A DNA stretch of 64,000 bases from Epiperipatus broadwayi (lineage: Eukaryota; Onychophora; Udeonychophora; Euonychophora; Peripatidae), in NCBI GenBank assembly GCA_028023455.1, contig JAQFVV010000273.1:868989-932988 (forward strand), given 5' to 3'. A model generated the notes under the pieces. The model saw nothing but the letters and a program-made list of their open reading frames with translations, did not search any database and was not told the DNA's origin. Position 1 is the stretch's first letter. Every line of letters starts with the position of its first letter. Below, in pieces: positions 25,204 through 37,907 of the stretch. Made by a program: the position numbers and the translations under genes.

Positions 25204-26560
25204 ATGATACTCTTTTATATAGTCACAATGAAATTTGTAGTATGTCAAAAGAGTACATTAATAGTGATACCAGAATTTATGTACACATTAACATATGGAT
25301 TAAAATATGAACATCAAGAAGATTTAAATGAAGGTGATAATAAGCATGTTGCAAAAATATTGATTTTTTTTTCAGAAATATATGGACTTATAAATTGTAC
25401 TGCCTCACCTGGAAAGTGCTTTCACACTTCTAATTTTGGAAGATAAAGTTAATAGTGCATTAATTGTCAAGGAATATCTTATGATCAACTGTAGCAAAAG
25501 TACATTCGATATTTTTTTTTGAATTGGCTGATTTCAGCTGTAGATTAATTGTTACAAAAGATTCAGCATGAATTTAGATAGTCAACAAGCAAAATAGTTT
25601 TTTTTTCTGCCAGGCCAATGCACTAAATAATCAGCAATTAACGAATGTTTTATAATTTGATGTTTCTGCATGCTCAAGGCATTTGACTTAATTGATTAAG
25701 TAGGGCCATGGAATTGTCTAAAGTTAATTGAATATCCAATAAAATTGATTCATATTATACAGATTCTATATGATGAAATGAGAGGAAATGTTAATAAGAC
25801 AGACAGAAAATCTGAGACATTTGCTAAAAAAAAACAACAACTGAAGTTAAACAATGTCATGTGATTAATCCAATTTTTTTTTTACTATTTTGCTTACTTA
25901 GAAAGGAATCAATGTGTAATAATGCTACAATAGAGAAATTATGTTGATGGCAGTTTTTGTTTACTAGCTGAAAAGATGATATACTTAATTGTTTTGAATG
26001 CACCATGTATGATTAAATATCAATTTTAAAATAGTATCAGGTTATTTGTCAACCAATGATCCAAAGAAAATCTTAGAACTTTATTGTTAGTGAATGTAAT
26101 CCAATTTAAATATATTCATTACTTATTAAGTACAAAAGTAAATTTAGATGGTAAAGTTTTGCACACATTATAATGTGCAAATTCTGATTTCAATGCATTA
26201 AAAAAATGTATTTGATGACAATATAATAACTACTGCAATTCAACTACTGTATGCACAGTTATTATTTTACTCATTTTATTACATGGAATTGAGACATAGA
26301 CATTCTATCCATGTATAATTAATGCATAAAAAACATATACTTAAGAATGAATCATAAACTGTTATATTTACATTGACAAGCTCATTAGACCAATTAATAC
26401 TTCCATTAGCTTATTTGATGATATATGACAAGGTCCATTAGTGTAAAATTGACATCTTTATTGGATTGATCTTATAAAATGAATGGAATATATAAGATAT
26501 CCTAAGTGGCATTTTATGGTATAGTTAATTAACATATTAATGGGACAGGACCACTATAAC
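25204..26560 (+). pseudogene. RTE-like LINE reverse-transcriptase relic
   Basis: Plus strand, broken by many stops. Readable blocks in order: 25204-25446 includes INCTASPGKCFHTSNFGR, recalling the 'ML...TPGKVLNRIVLERM' block of RTE-like and related LINEs. Around 25680-25790 the frames recall 'KAFDSVDR..LW..L..YGIP..II..I...Y'. At about 25845-25900 there is CHVINPIFFLLFCLLRKES, matching 'V.QG..LSP.LFLL'. Around 25950-26000 is the region expected to carry 'FADD', decayed to LLAEKMIYLIVLNA. Around 26270-26310 LLHGIETWTF recalls the conserved 'LLYGSETW' phrase. Assignment is by pattern knowledge only. Function is lost. Confidence 0.55.
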
Positions 26561-26744
26561 TAGGCAATATTGTAGACTCAAATTATACATTTAATTTTGA
26601 AGTATTTAAAAAAATATATTTATGTGAAAAAAGTTTATAGATAACATTCAAAATATCAAATGAACAGAAAAACATAGTCCAGTAAATTGTATATATTACT
26701 GTATTTGTGTTTTACAGATTGTTCTAGTCATTGCAATACTCATA

Positions 26745-26862
26745 CCTATCATATTATTATTATTAATTCTTCTTCTTATTCTTATCATCATCATCATCAT
26801 TATCATCATCATTATTGTTGTTGTTGTTACTGTTATTATTATTATTGTTATTATTAAGTTTC
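26745..26862. repeat. Compound trinucleotide microsatellite
   Basis: Mixed ATT, CTT, ATC, GTT units. On the minus strand it directly follows a LINE-end-like segment ('ttaataaagtt...'), so it may be the simple-repeat tail of a LINE. Confidence 0.8.
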
Positions 26863-27120
26863 AACAATAATGAACTTTATTAATTCTTTTAGTTATATAG
26901 TATTACAATGCCGCTTAATTGTATCAAGATAATGTTTAATCCTATTATTGTCAGTTCAATTTCGAGTGCTACAATATTCATTGTTAAAAGTACATATCTA
27001 TAAAGGCAATTTGTACATGATTCTATCCACTTTAGAAATGTCAATTAAGCACATTATTGTTCAATAGGAGCATTATCTGGACCATACTTTCTTTAATTCT
27101 TAGAAAATAGGAGATCTAAT
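26863..27120 (-). pseudogene. Possible LINE 3' end
   Basis: Minus strand reads RIKHYLDTIKRHCNTI near 26890-26945, then an AATAAA signal and a trinucleotide tail. The layout (coding end, AATAAA, TAA-type repeats) is the same as for the neighbouring LINE ending at 27410. Weak evidence; could be chance. Confidence 0.35.
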
Positions 27121-27181
27121 TTCATCATTGTTTTTCATTTCAAATCTTGTGGTATATCAAGGAAAACATTATATGAATTTT

Positions 27182-27230
27182 TTAATTATTGTTATTGTTG
27201 TTATTATTATTATTGTTGTTGTTAGTGTTA

Positions 27231-27295
<65 letters not shown>

Positions 27296-27311
27296 GTTGT
27301 TGTTGTTGTTG

Positions 27312-27387
<76 letters not shown>
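27182..27387. repeat. (ATT)n tail of the LINE at 27.4-30.5 kb
   Basis: ATT units with GTT interruptions. Read on the minus strand they form an AAT/AAC run directly after the LINE's last bases (aataaagttttgctttgg... then catcatcagcatca). I-clade LINEs end in TAA-type repeats rather than poly-A, so this run is best read as the element's own tail, perhaps later expanded. Confidence 0.85.
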
Positions 27388-27409
27388 GATGCTGATGATG
27401 TTCCAAAGC

Positions 27410-30400
27410 AAAACTTTATTGAGTCTAAAAGGTTACAAAGTCACATGTAGTAATATATTGATTTGTTACAATTCCAAAACAAATTACAACTATGCCCAGA
27501 GACGAATTAAGACATGTTTTCAGTACATAAGTCTTTATCATTTCTGCATATTTTTTTCTTGTTTTTAAATTTGTCTTCTATTTAGTTCAGTTTATGCTTG
27601 CATCTCTTTAAAGTTAAAATTGCTGATATTGAAAGTGTCACCATCTATCTTATTGAATTTATATTTCATAACTGGATCTTGGTTTCAAGTCTGACCATGG
27701 GGCTACAAACACATCTGGTTGAGCTAGGATGCTGTTCCTTTTTCTGAACAGTTCGAGATTTATTGAGTATGTTGCTGGGTGGCATCTTGGGTTATTGGCA
27801 AGAGAAAAAGTGCATCTGGTACATCAGCAGACAAAAAGGCTGTTTGTTGCTATATAAATAGCATGCATATTGCCTATTTAAATGTATTTACTACTTCATA
27901 AATTGAAATGTTAGTATTTCTGTATGTGCTAAACATTGTGTGATGTAATGTTTTTAGTGCAGCGCAGGAATGTAAAAAATGATCTTGTGTCTCTTTTTCT
28001 CTATGACATAGCCCACAAAGAGATCTATATTTGTATAGAATCTACAACATCTAAAAAAATGTGGATAGAGCATTTAAATTAAACTTAAGTAAAAAATCAA
28101 ATAATTTGGGTTCTAGTGACCACTTTCTGAATTGTTGCAGTACTTACATGCCTGTTGTCTATTCCATGAGCAGATGGATATAGATGAGGTGTCTGGTTTG
28201 GGTATAATATATTATAAATGACCCTGTATGTATACTTTTTATCATTATTGAGTGAAATTTTGTTGTATATTGTTTTTTTCTTCAACCAGTGTGGATAGAT
28301 ATTCATATAAGGGGAGGGGGGGTCTGTCTGTGGGTATTATATTGATCATACACTCCAGGTCTGAAAATCGTTTTGTGGTGGTTGTTAATAAATTTACTAA
28401 TTTCTGTGTGTAAAAAAAACATTGATTGTATGAAGTCTGAGTCCATTGCTAAGTGGCAGTCTTCTCAGGTTTTTTAAATAGATCACCACTGTCTTTTTCA
28501 ATTCCATATTAGTTTGTTGTGGATTGATGAGATTTTAAATATGAATATTTTTGAAAATTTGATTATAGATATATAGTAGGTAAGTTTTGTGATTATATGT
28601 TGATTATATAGTGCAATATTCATGTATATTGGCAGGTAGGACTTATCAAGTGAGGTTGTGATATTTTCAGAATCTTTCTTTTAATTTATTTTGATTTTTT
28701 CCCCTCATTCCATTGGTACCAAGGTAGAATGGAAAACCAAGAAAAGCATACAGTTGGCCATTAAACATGTCTTTACAGTACTTGTCTGTGTATATTGACC
28801 ATTTGTATTATTTTTTAAGTTAAAATTTGAGGTATAATTTTTGATTATATCTTGTAGTAGGGGCAGATTCTTTTTAAAGGGGAGGAAAATGATTACTTAT
28901 CCATATAGGCTATGCCTAATATATTTAAAGCAGTGTTTGGAATTTGAATACCTTTTATTTTTTCTGGATCTCTATTAATAGAAGGTTTATATATAGTGTA
29001 AAGAAAAAAACATTGAGGGGAGATCCTTGTGGGATGGATTGACTCAGTCTGAAAGCTTGTGATTTTTTCCCATTCAGTGTGATGTGAATTTCATGGTTGA
29101 GTAGTAGATTGGTTATTATATATAGTATGGATAGAGATATTGTTTTTTTTAGCATATCTAATAAATTGATAATAGGGACTAAGTCAAAAGCTGTCTCAAT
29201 ATTTAGTTGAAGTACAATTGGTGCATATTTATTTCTATTCTTTACTGATTTGATAATTGTCTTGTACATTAGGGCACCCTCACCAATGAATGAGCCTTTT
29301 TGGTATATTGATCTGATGTTAACACAGGGAGTATGTATTGTTCTATTTTCTCCTTTATTACTCTTTCAATAATTTTTATTCCTAAAGGTTCCTTTGTGAT
29401 TGGTCATAGATGAGATAAAATAATATTGTTGTTGTTTTTTTGTTAAAAGAAATAAATGCAATTGGACATTTTAGGATATGTACTGGGCAAGATCACATAG
29501 GTATTTGGCTGAACAGTTGCAAGAATGTTTGAACAAAAATTTGGGAATACCTTTTGGTCCTGGGTGACATGTGTTTGCTATTGTGGTAAGTTGAAACACA
29601 ATGCTGGTTGTTATTAGTGTGTCTGTTTCAGGATCATCAAATGTGTCGTCATTTGGTATGTATGCTTTAGGTTTTTGCAGTTTTTTTTAAATTCTGATAA
29701 ATTAGGTTTATCATGTTGTGTCCAGCTGTTATAGAGATATCTATTTCAAGTGCCATAGGCACTCTGACTGCAGATGGCTATCCCAATGCTGAGCATATGT
29801 ATGGTCTGTTACAGGTATATTGTTGTGTGAGGTATATATATTTTTATTTCTCCATGTTGCTTTAATGTGTTGCACATATTGTTGTATTTCAATAAGTTTT
29901 CTAATTTGTGTTTGATTGTCTGCAATTGGTCTGGAGATGGCTATTCTTTTATGTAGTTCATATGTCAAAGCTAATAATCTAGTGGGGATGTTTAATTGCA
30001 AGTAATATGATTAATGTTGAAAGTAAGTATATTGGTGAATGCTATATAATTTTGTATTGGATTGAGTGACATGTTCTGAAGTTTTTGGAGCATTATGCAT
30101 GTTTCTGAATATAGGAATTCAGTTGCTTGTGCTGGAAGAAATATTCACCTAGTCTTTTGAATGGCTATTGCAGCTTTCTGTATTTTTGTTAGGTCGATAG
30201 TGATGAATTGGGCAGCATGATCAGAGATTATAGATGGACACAGTTCAAGATTAAAATAATGATGTAACATTGGCAAGTACAAACTCAAATCTATAAGTGA
30301 GATATATCTATTGTTATTAAATGATATTGAGTTTGATGGGAGAAAACCTTCAGAACTTATAAGTGGGCTTATTATTTGATGGATCCATCTAGTGACAAAA

Positions 30401-30455
30401 GTTTGATTGGTCATGTTGAAATCTTCCAGAAGTAGTGTTGCTGTAAGCATTAAAT
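27410..30455 (-). pseudogene. I/R1-type LINE, 5'-truncated and decayed
   Basis: Minus strand, about 3 kb. Order: endonuclease remnant at 30145-30450 (LLLEDFNMTN, then SLIDLSLYLP and CPSIISDHAAQFITIDL, matching the GDFN and SDH motifs); linker at 29741-30001 (HIKATWRNKNIYTSHNNIP); RT start around 29530-29580 (TCHPGPKGIPKFLFKHSC, the 'PG.DGIP...LK' block); RT core at 28955-29269 (LQLNIETAFDLV, then LSQSIPQGSPLNVFFFTLYI). The catalytic YADD region is not visible. The C-terminal part at 28097-28310 leads to a zinc knuckle near 27955-28018 (CGLCHREKETQDHFLHSC, CX2CX10HX4C), characteristic of the I/R1 group. It ends with AATAAA and an AAT-type tail. The endonuclease N-terminus is missing. Confidence 0.85.
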
Positions 30456-31376
30456 TTATTATTATTATTATTCTGAAGATGATGACAGAACCTAGTGGTA
30501 TATAAAAAAAATTGTGCTTGAGTTTCTCCCTGAGTACTTGAGTATCTTTCCTGAGCTATTTTATACATAATCCCATCTTGCCTAGCCTCATTTCAAAATG
30601 CTCTCAAAATCACATGTCTATACTCAGCAAAAATTTGTGGTCTATCACCTACAGTATATCACCAATTACATGCAGTCCCTTGTAAGTAACCAGTTGCTAC
30701 TGCAACTTTTATCTTCTTCTGGCTTTCTTTTAAATAAAAACAAATGGCTTAAACTTTCTAAATGCTTTAATGAGTTCTTTCCCACTGCTGCCTTAAACAC
30801 TGAAACACTAAACTGCTTTTCCATGAACTTATCTATCAGTATGCCCTGCCTATCACTGAAACTAAAATTGTCACACTTCTGTTCAATCTGTTTTACTTTC
30901 TGCTCTATCTTTTCCATCATGTTACTACATATTCCCTTTAATTCAGCCCTTGCATTCTCTTTACCCTCTATTTTCCCTTGAAAATTTCCCAATTCTTTGT
31001 CATTACTTCCTTCCATACTCTCTACTTTTAATTGATTTACCTTTCTTTTATTTAACACCTCCTTTAATTCTTCCATATTTCCTTTTAATTTTAAAATTTT
31101 AGTCCTTTCATCATCCACATTTTTCCTTATTATTTCTACTGCTTCCTGACCTACATTCATTCTTCCCATCAATTCCTGTCTCATTTCCCTCATTTCTGTC
31201 CTAAGTTCACTAATTTCTTGTTTCATTATCTGCTGATTCCGATTTATACCTTCACACATCTCTTTCATCATATTTACTAATATTTGAAAAACATTCTCTT
31301 CAACTATCTGTGGGTTCTTAAAAAATATTGGACTTACTTCCAACATTGACCCTCCTTCACTACCACTTTCTACCAC
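30456..31376 (-). pseudogene. Gypsy-like gag relic
   Basis: The open frame at 30666-31376 (236 residues) opens MVESGSEGGSMLEVSPIFFK and is predicted to be largely coiled coil (about residues 35-175, E/K/M/Q-rich heptads). Near 30705 a frameshift leads to ATGYLQGTACNW, then RPQIFAEYRHVILRAF and YKIAQERYSSTQGETQ. These resemble the middle of a retrotransposon gag ('L.G.A..WY...F..F...F'). It stops at an (ATT)n stretch at 30453-30470, where the truncated LINE begins. Protease, RT and integrase are not found on the far side. Whether gag and LINE were one element is unlikely, because a LINE ORF1 of this type is not known to me. Confidence 0.6.
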
Positions 31377-31639
31377 TATATTATTAATCTTATTTAACTT
31401 TATCTAAATACAAAAAATTTTTATTTCAATGTATGCACAGACAACCCCCACCTTCTTAGTTCAAATTCTACATCTAATGTTCATCTATCTTCTTCATTCA
31501 GAGTCTGTCTTATTTTTCCTATCTTAAAAAATTATGTTTCTACATTCTAATGTCTACGAAAATCAACATTTTATAATACATCAAAACTAGCCAGTTTGGG
31601 AAAAAAAATACAAGTATTACCAATACATTTCTTAAGCTT

Positions 31640-32205
31640 CTCTTTAACAAATATTCCCTATATTAACAAGGGTCAACCTTGACCCACCATCTAAACAACT
31701 AACTACAATTCAAGTTGATTATTCTATTTAAACAACCAATTTCAAGCCATGTCGATTCGCCAAATGAATTCATAACTATGTTTTATAGTAATTTTATCAT
31801 TTGCTACAACTATATTCAGGCTCCTATACATCTCTACATCAATGTCCAACTGTCCTTTACATTGGTCCTATATTAATGTGCCAAACGACAATACAACTAT
31901 GGTCCGATCACTAAAACACCTAAATTTCAGGCCATGTTACCATGCCTAATAAACGTCCAACTATCTACATTAATGTGCCGAATGCCCTTCTAAACTACAA
32001 CTTCCATCAGTTTCTCCACTTAAAACATCAAATTTTGGGCCATATTACTGCACCTAATAAACATCCAACTATCTCCATTAATGCACCGTATGCCCCCTCA
32101 CACCACAACTCCCATCGGTTCTTTAACTTGAAACATTTAGTTTTGCGCCGCCTTGACATGCCAAATAAACCAACCACCTCTCAACTCACTAAAATTATTA
32201 ATTAA
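31640..32205 (+). repeat. 108-bp minisatellite, at least 2.3 clear units
   Basis: Units start near 31942, 32050 and 32158, exactly 108 bp apart. More diverged traces of the same words extend back to about 31680 (ccatgttaccatgcc, ttaatgtgcc, ccaacta). Because 108 is divisible by 3, the plus-strand frame at 31942-32205 repeats at protein level (PNKRPTIYINVPNA, then PNKHPTISINAPYA). There is no evidence that this is a real protein. The array lies upstream (minus sense) of the gag relic, so it could be part of that element's 5' region. Confidence 0.8.
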
Positions 32206-32513
32206 ATATGGGAAACAACAACAACTATTAACAAAAAAATTATCAATTAATATATTTTGTCCTCCTAAACTTCCCTTCCAGAAAGTGTTTGGTTTTCAGG
32301 TAAAGTGTCAACTATCATCAGTAGTGAACTACCAATAGCACCCAATGCTCGACTACCAAATATACACTGACCAAATAAACACTTTATTTTATTTTTTAAA
32401 GAAGAAAGAAAATCCCTTAGGCACCAGCTAATTACGTTAGAATTAGCATGTCTATCTGATCAGCATAATTTGGTACCTGAAATTTCCACTAGCTCAATTG
32501 GTTTCCAACCAAC

Positions 32514-32567
32514 CACTAATAGACAAACAAAAGGTATACCACTCACTAATAGACAAACAAAAGGTAT
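32514..32567. repeat. 30-bp tandem duplication
   Basis: The phrase 'cactaatagacaaacaaaag' plus 'gtat' occurs at 32514 and again at 32544, offset exactly 30 bp with no mismatch in the shared 24 bases. Confidence 0.9.
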
Positions 32568-32569
32568 TT

Positions 32570-34310
32570 TAAATGTCCCTTCAAAGCTACTACTGCTTTT
32601 TTAAAAAAAAAACTAAAATAATTTCCTGAACAATTCAAAATAATACTTCAATCCTTTAAAACCATAATAATAATATTATACTGACTGCCAAAACATTTAT
32701 ATCTTTAACTTAGCAAATCTTTTCTGAAATACTATTATCAATAATTAGATTTTCTTCCTCCTACTTTTATTAAGAAAATAAATATGTATACTTACTCGCA
32801 CGTATCAAAATAAACATAAATATTTTGAGAAAAATAATTTAAGTATTTTTATTTTAAAATCAATTAATCGTTTTATCTTATAATGAAACACACACCTTTT
32901 CTTTTTAAAGATTAAAATAAAGCATTTTAATACATTACTTTAGCAAATAAAGTATACACATTACATTATATTTTATTTCTTTTTTTTTTTATTTAAAAAA
33001 AAATCAAATCACACATGCATGCATGCAATTGTTTCAAAAATATTATTTAATAATAGAAGCTGATTTTACTTATATTTATTATTGCAAATATTATCTTTTG
33101 AAGTTTAAAGTTTTTTTTTTTTTAAGATTAATTCATAATGTTCAAAGTTCTTTAAATAAACTCTATCTTTTATTTTAAGAAGAAATCGGAAATGTTAAGA
33201 TATCAAAGTCAAATAATTACCTAGGATTTTTTTTAATATGACAGAAACAGCATAATGGAATTATTTTTAACTCATTTAGGACTGGTAAATGACTCCTCTG
33301 TAGATCCTGTAATATAGTATGATTTTCATGGCTGGTTTTATGTACACACACTCTGATGTTTATTTAGTCTATTTAAACATGATCACTTTCCAAACTAATT
33401 GCAGATCTTAAATGCATAGAGTGGCTTCGGTCAGCTGCACACCACATTGGTTTTAACAATGCAACATTTTTTTATTTGAAAAATAACTTCAAGAAATAAT
33501 CACCACACACACACAAGTCTTAGAATAATAAAATGTTGAGCTATTTATATTGTTTTAAACAATGGAAAACTTTATTAGCAGCAGCATCTTTGGTCTCATG
33601 AAATTAAATCAGTTTTTGCTTCTATTTTTTATTAAAAATTACATACACACATGCACATATATTTAATTATTTTATTATAAGTTAAAACAAAATCTCTTTA
33701 TTTATTTTATTATAAATTCATTTAAAGAATATTAAAATCATTTTTTATTATAAGACTTTTTTTCTCTTTTAAACAAAAAAAATCTTATTATTTTAAAAAG
33801 CGTTTACAGTTTATTTTTATAACTGAAACACAGGCTTATTATATATACACATGTGTCTATATATGTAATATATAGGATATATGAGCACAGATTTCACACA
33901 ACCCACCACTCTCCAGTCTATTTAATAACACTGATACACTCAAGCACATATATGCTGAAAAGATAAATAATCACCAATATAATACGTATTTCATGCTAAA
34001 CCAACAATCATCAGTTGGTCCAGATTATCATCTCCCATACATATATACTCTAAGTGCTCAGATATATATTAAGATACACAATCTTCATACTTTAATGGAC
34101 AGGCTCCAATCTACTACACACTCCAACTCTTCAATTGTCCATCCAATTGAAAATCTGATGATGGAATGCTCGAAGGCCACCCTGAGGCCGAGATTCTAGT
34201 CACACCCATAACAAATTCCCCCTCCCCCCTGCTCTTTACTTTTTACATTTTATTCTCTCAATTTTAAATTTTTATATTTTAAAACAAGGGACTAATAAAA
34301 TTAATTAAAT
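32570..34310. other. AT-rich, no gene recognised
   Basis: No credible gene. Stretches near 33290-33470 and 33890-34200 are less AT-rich. The second ends 'ctgaggccgagattctag' and could be terminal sequence of the Gypsy-like element whose pol relic is at 36.1-37.9 kb, but no second copy is present to prove an LTR. Confidence 0.35.
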
Positions 34311-34376
34311 ATCAATGTACTTCGGTACAATATATATATATATATAAATGTACTTCGGTACAATATATATATATAA
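34311..34376. repeat. Tandem pair of UUCG-hairpin units plus TA runs
   Basis: Two copies of 'aatgtacttcggtacaatat' followed by TA repeats (about 34312 and 34346). Each contains GTAC-TTCG-GTAC, a perfect 4-bp stem with a TTCG loop. Confidence 0.85.
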
Positions 34377-34409
34377 TAAAATGTCCATTAATTAAAAGCA
34401 AAATTGTAA

Positions 34410-34537
34410 TTATAATTGAAATAATAAATAATGGTTTACAAACTATTACAAAAAATCCTTAAATCTGCAGTATTTCTGCAGATTTAAGGATTGTTTATAA
34501 TAGTTTGTAAACCATTAAATTTATTATTTCAATTATA
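34410..34537. repeat. Large hairpin / inverted repeat, about 128 bp
   Basis: The two arms meet around 'ctgcagtatttctgcag' at about 34466-34482. Arms of about 60 bases match nearly fully (ataattgaaataataaat against atttattatttcaattat; ggtttacaaacta against tagtttgtaaacc). A small foldback or palindromic MITE is the likeliest origin. Confidence 0.85.
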
Positions 34538-34539
34538 AA

Positions 34540-36120
34540 TTCAGGATAAAGGTCTCTCCAAGTTCAATCTGTAATTTCTGATATGGAGCCTCTCTCCACC
34601 CAACATACATTCTTATTTTATTAGCCTATTTTATATAGGTCTTTTTCTGAGTATTTTACTATATATATCACAATGGTCATGGAATAATTAGGATTTTATT
34701 ATGTGATTTACCATCTTGTACTCAGTGACCAAATTGCATTAGAATATAAATCATCCATCTGCAACATCTATTAGCAAGTTATCCACAGCAATTATATTTC
34801 CTGGTCACTTAATCCTATTTTAAACAATTCAATTCTACACACAAAAAAAGTAAACCAGCTTTTATTTATTTAAGATGCCAGAACACATATTTTGAGTTCA
34901 CTGATTGGACTCCCTTTTTTTGTAACCGAGCATTTAATGACCTATTTAAAATACATTGAGGATTGTATTTCCAATACAGAGTCAACAGTATATTTATTGA
35001 CTGGCAATCATGTTGGATTTTTTAAAAATTTTCAATAAACAATCTTTAATAATAACACCAACATAAGTTTTATTATTACCTTGATTAATCTTTACTAAAA
35101 AATCTTTACTAAGATTAGAATAACAACAAATTTAACAATGATAATGAGAAGAGAGAATAAATAGGGTGAAACCATTTCTTAGATTTCTATTAAACTTAAG
35201 CAAACACTTAATGTGTTAATATGATTGCTCTAGTTTGAGGGAGAAAAATAATTCCAGAAAATTAGTGATCATTTTAAAGTTTCTTACTGGTAAGTTATTG
35301 TTAATAAGCACATATTATAAGTTCTATCATGCATATATTTATTTTGAATACAGGGATCCATAGTCTATTACTGGCAGCAGCACATAAATAATTTGTAGGT
35401 TTAAAGTCTGTAGGAGATGACTTTGCTGAGGGTCTTATGCGACATCAGGCGGAACAACACCAGCAAATGATTTTTTTCTATTCATACATTTTAAAATATG
35501 CTGACAAACTGGTGAGAGTTTTCAGAATGTTCTTCATGCTTTGTGCAAGGTTTGCTTTTTTTTTCATGATTGATTTTTTCATAAGCATAACTCTGAGGTT
35601 TTTTCTTCACTTTTTTCTTTTTTATCTATCATGCACTTTTTTTTTATACTTGGTCTTTTTTGTATCTGCACATCACATGTTGATAACTATTAGTTCACCT
35701 CAATTTTTGTATAATTTTGTCTTCAAATTAATACTTTCTTTTCTTTGAATCATTGTTTTTAATTAACAACCAGCTGCTATGCTTGGTGTGGCTAATGGCT
35801 TTTTGTGACACAAAGTATTTTCTTTTTTTATACACACAAAAATAATTTCACTCTTGCTCTCTTTCAAGTTATTTTTTAAGACAAAAAATGTATACAACCC
35901 ACATTGTCTAAATCAAACTAAACAAATATTTAAAGCAAATGGAATATTCTCAATTAAGTAATTTAAAAATTTGATTTCTAAACCACCAATTTAATTTCTA
36001 CTAGAATAAATACAGTACTCCATGATCAATTTCAAGAATAAAATATGGGGTACAACACTATTTTATTCTCCAAGTTCTGTTAACCATATCTATTTGATGT
36101 TTTAGTTTTACACAAAAAGA
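34540..36120. other. No gene recognised
   Basis: AT-rich. The plus-strand frame at 35437-35748 is mostly F/L/I and looks like poly-T noise rather than a membrane protein. No repeat family recognised. Confidence 0.4.
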
Positions 36121-36129
36121 AAATATGAA

Positions 36130-37907
36130 TACATCCAAGGTCTGCAGGGTTTCAATCCAACTAGTCTCCCTCCCAGTGCAATCTAGTAGGATAATTTCTT
36201 TTATAATATCTTAAAGCCCTTGCACTTAACATTCCTTTCTCTCCCTTTACATTTGTTAGAGTAAAGGCATTGGACCCATTCTCCCTGACTATCAAATAGG
36301 TCCCCTCATATAAGTTTTGCAACTTTTTATATATACCCTTTTCTGTTTGGCTAATGGTATTGGTCCTGATCCATACCCTATATCTTTTCTAAAACCTATC
36401 CACTCTCATTTTCCTTTTATCCGTACTTACATATGCTGCAAGTCTTATTTTCAATACAGATTTTCTTTGATCAGTTTCTCTATCAATATGCTCGAAAATG
36501 GTCTGTAAGTCAGTTTTGTAAAGACTAGACATTAGTTGTTGGAACTGTAATCAGATTGGCACAAACCCGTCATGGCAACTGTTTTCCTCACTCTTTATGG
36601 TTTTCCAATGTATACACCCTAAATAAATGCCAGACTCCCTTATCACTCATTTACATGAGTTCATTTGGGGATTCCAAATGGAAGACAAGATGTGACACAA
36701 ACCCATTTTTACTATCTGTTCTCACCATTCATTTGCTGTAAATCAGGTCATGTAATCAGATAAAAACTGCCTTAGGTTTTCCTCCTTTAGGAATGTGTTG
36801 TTTTCCAATATTAGCATAGTGTTTTTCACATTAGCATGCACCATAGGATATGTGTACACCTAATTCAGAAAGATATCATAGATTACTAATATGTATTTCA
36901 TTTTTCAATATCTAGGTAATGGCATGTAAAATCGATAGTAATGAGATCATTATGTTTTTTTTGGAATTATGGGGTTCAATTTACCTGCATAAGACTGGTT
37001 AGTAGGCTTTGTCTTTTGGCAAACTTCACATCTCCCCAATGTTTTGACTATCTGACTCCTCATACCTGACTAGTAAAAGCATGTTTTAGCAGCTTTTTTA
37101 TTTTGTGAACCCCATAATGGCTATATAAACAATGTATGTATATAATCAACCTATCTTGCAGGAGTCCAGTTACCATTATCCTCTATGTTTCCACCTTTAC
37201 ATCTGTCAAGTACAACAATATATCTTTAGTCAGACAATACTTTTTCCCCTCTTTTTTACTCTCACCTTCTTTTCCCTTGTCTTTATTTACTTCCTTCTTT
37301 AAACTATCCTTGATTCTCTAGTATCTGGTGTCCTGTTTTTGTCTATCACACAAATTGATTAAATTCATGTTCCATAGACATATCAATTTCAGTATGTATC
37401 ACCGCCAAGCTAACATCTTCTGTCTGTAAATCCCCTGTAGATGATGGACCCTGGTTGCAGCTTAAAGCATCTACTACTACATTATCCTTCTCTTTACAAT
37501 ATTCTATGGATTAGTTAAATTTCTGCCTAAATAGGCTGTAGCTAATCAATCTACTATTGAACAGATAACTATTATTAAGAATTTCCAAACTCTTATGATC
37601 CATCCTTACTACCACCTCAGACCCTATCAGAAGCTGTCAGAATCTCTGGAATTCCCACACAACCAATACCTCCTTCTCCCTCACTAAATAGTTTATCTCT
37701 AGCCTCATTAAGGGTCTACTAATAAACTACATAACTTCTTGACTCCCATCTTCCTGGGTTTGCATCAGCAGCACACATAGTCCATATCCAATACAGTTGA
37801 CTTGTACTAAAACTTTTTTTAAAAATCCAAGATAGATCAACATCACCTGGCTTAATGTTTTTTTTTTTGATACTTTCAAACACCATTTCATGCCAGACTG
37901 TCAACAC
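36130..37907 (-). pseudogene. Gypsy-like LTR retrotransposon pol relic (RNase H to integrase)
   Basis: Minus strand, many stops and frameshifts. In order: end of RT / start of RNase H at 37719-37907 (MCAADANPGRWESRSYVVY, recalling 'DAS..G.G.VL'); RNase H at about 37480-37700 (VVVRMDHKSLEILNNSYLFN, then FRQKFN and KEKDNVVVDALS, the well-known 'H.DHK.L' and 'N.VADALSR' phrases); integrase zinc-binding region near 37010-37070 (LGRCEVCQKTKPTNQ, the CX2C half); and integrase core scattered over 36130-36990. Gag, protease and most of RT are absent, and no flanking LTR pair was found. It cannot encode a working enzyme. The gag relic at 30.5-31.4 kb lies on the wrong side to belong to the same copy. 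Confidence 0.75.

Noticed and set aside
27128-27568. Poly-isoleucine/asparagine/leucine proteins
   Set aside because: Frames through the (ATT)n run; no non-repeat coding support.
30598-30981. Plus-strand 127-residue frame
   Set aside because: Antisense of the gag-like coiled-coil frame, which has the better composition and homology pattern.
35437-35748. Apparent multi-pass membrane protein
   Set aside because: F/L/I richness follows from T-rich DNA; no charged loops, conserved motif or context supports a gene.
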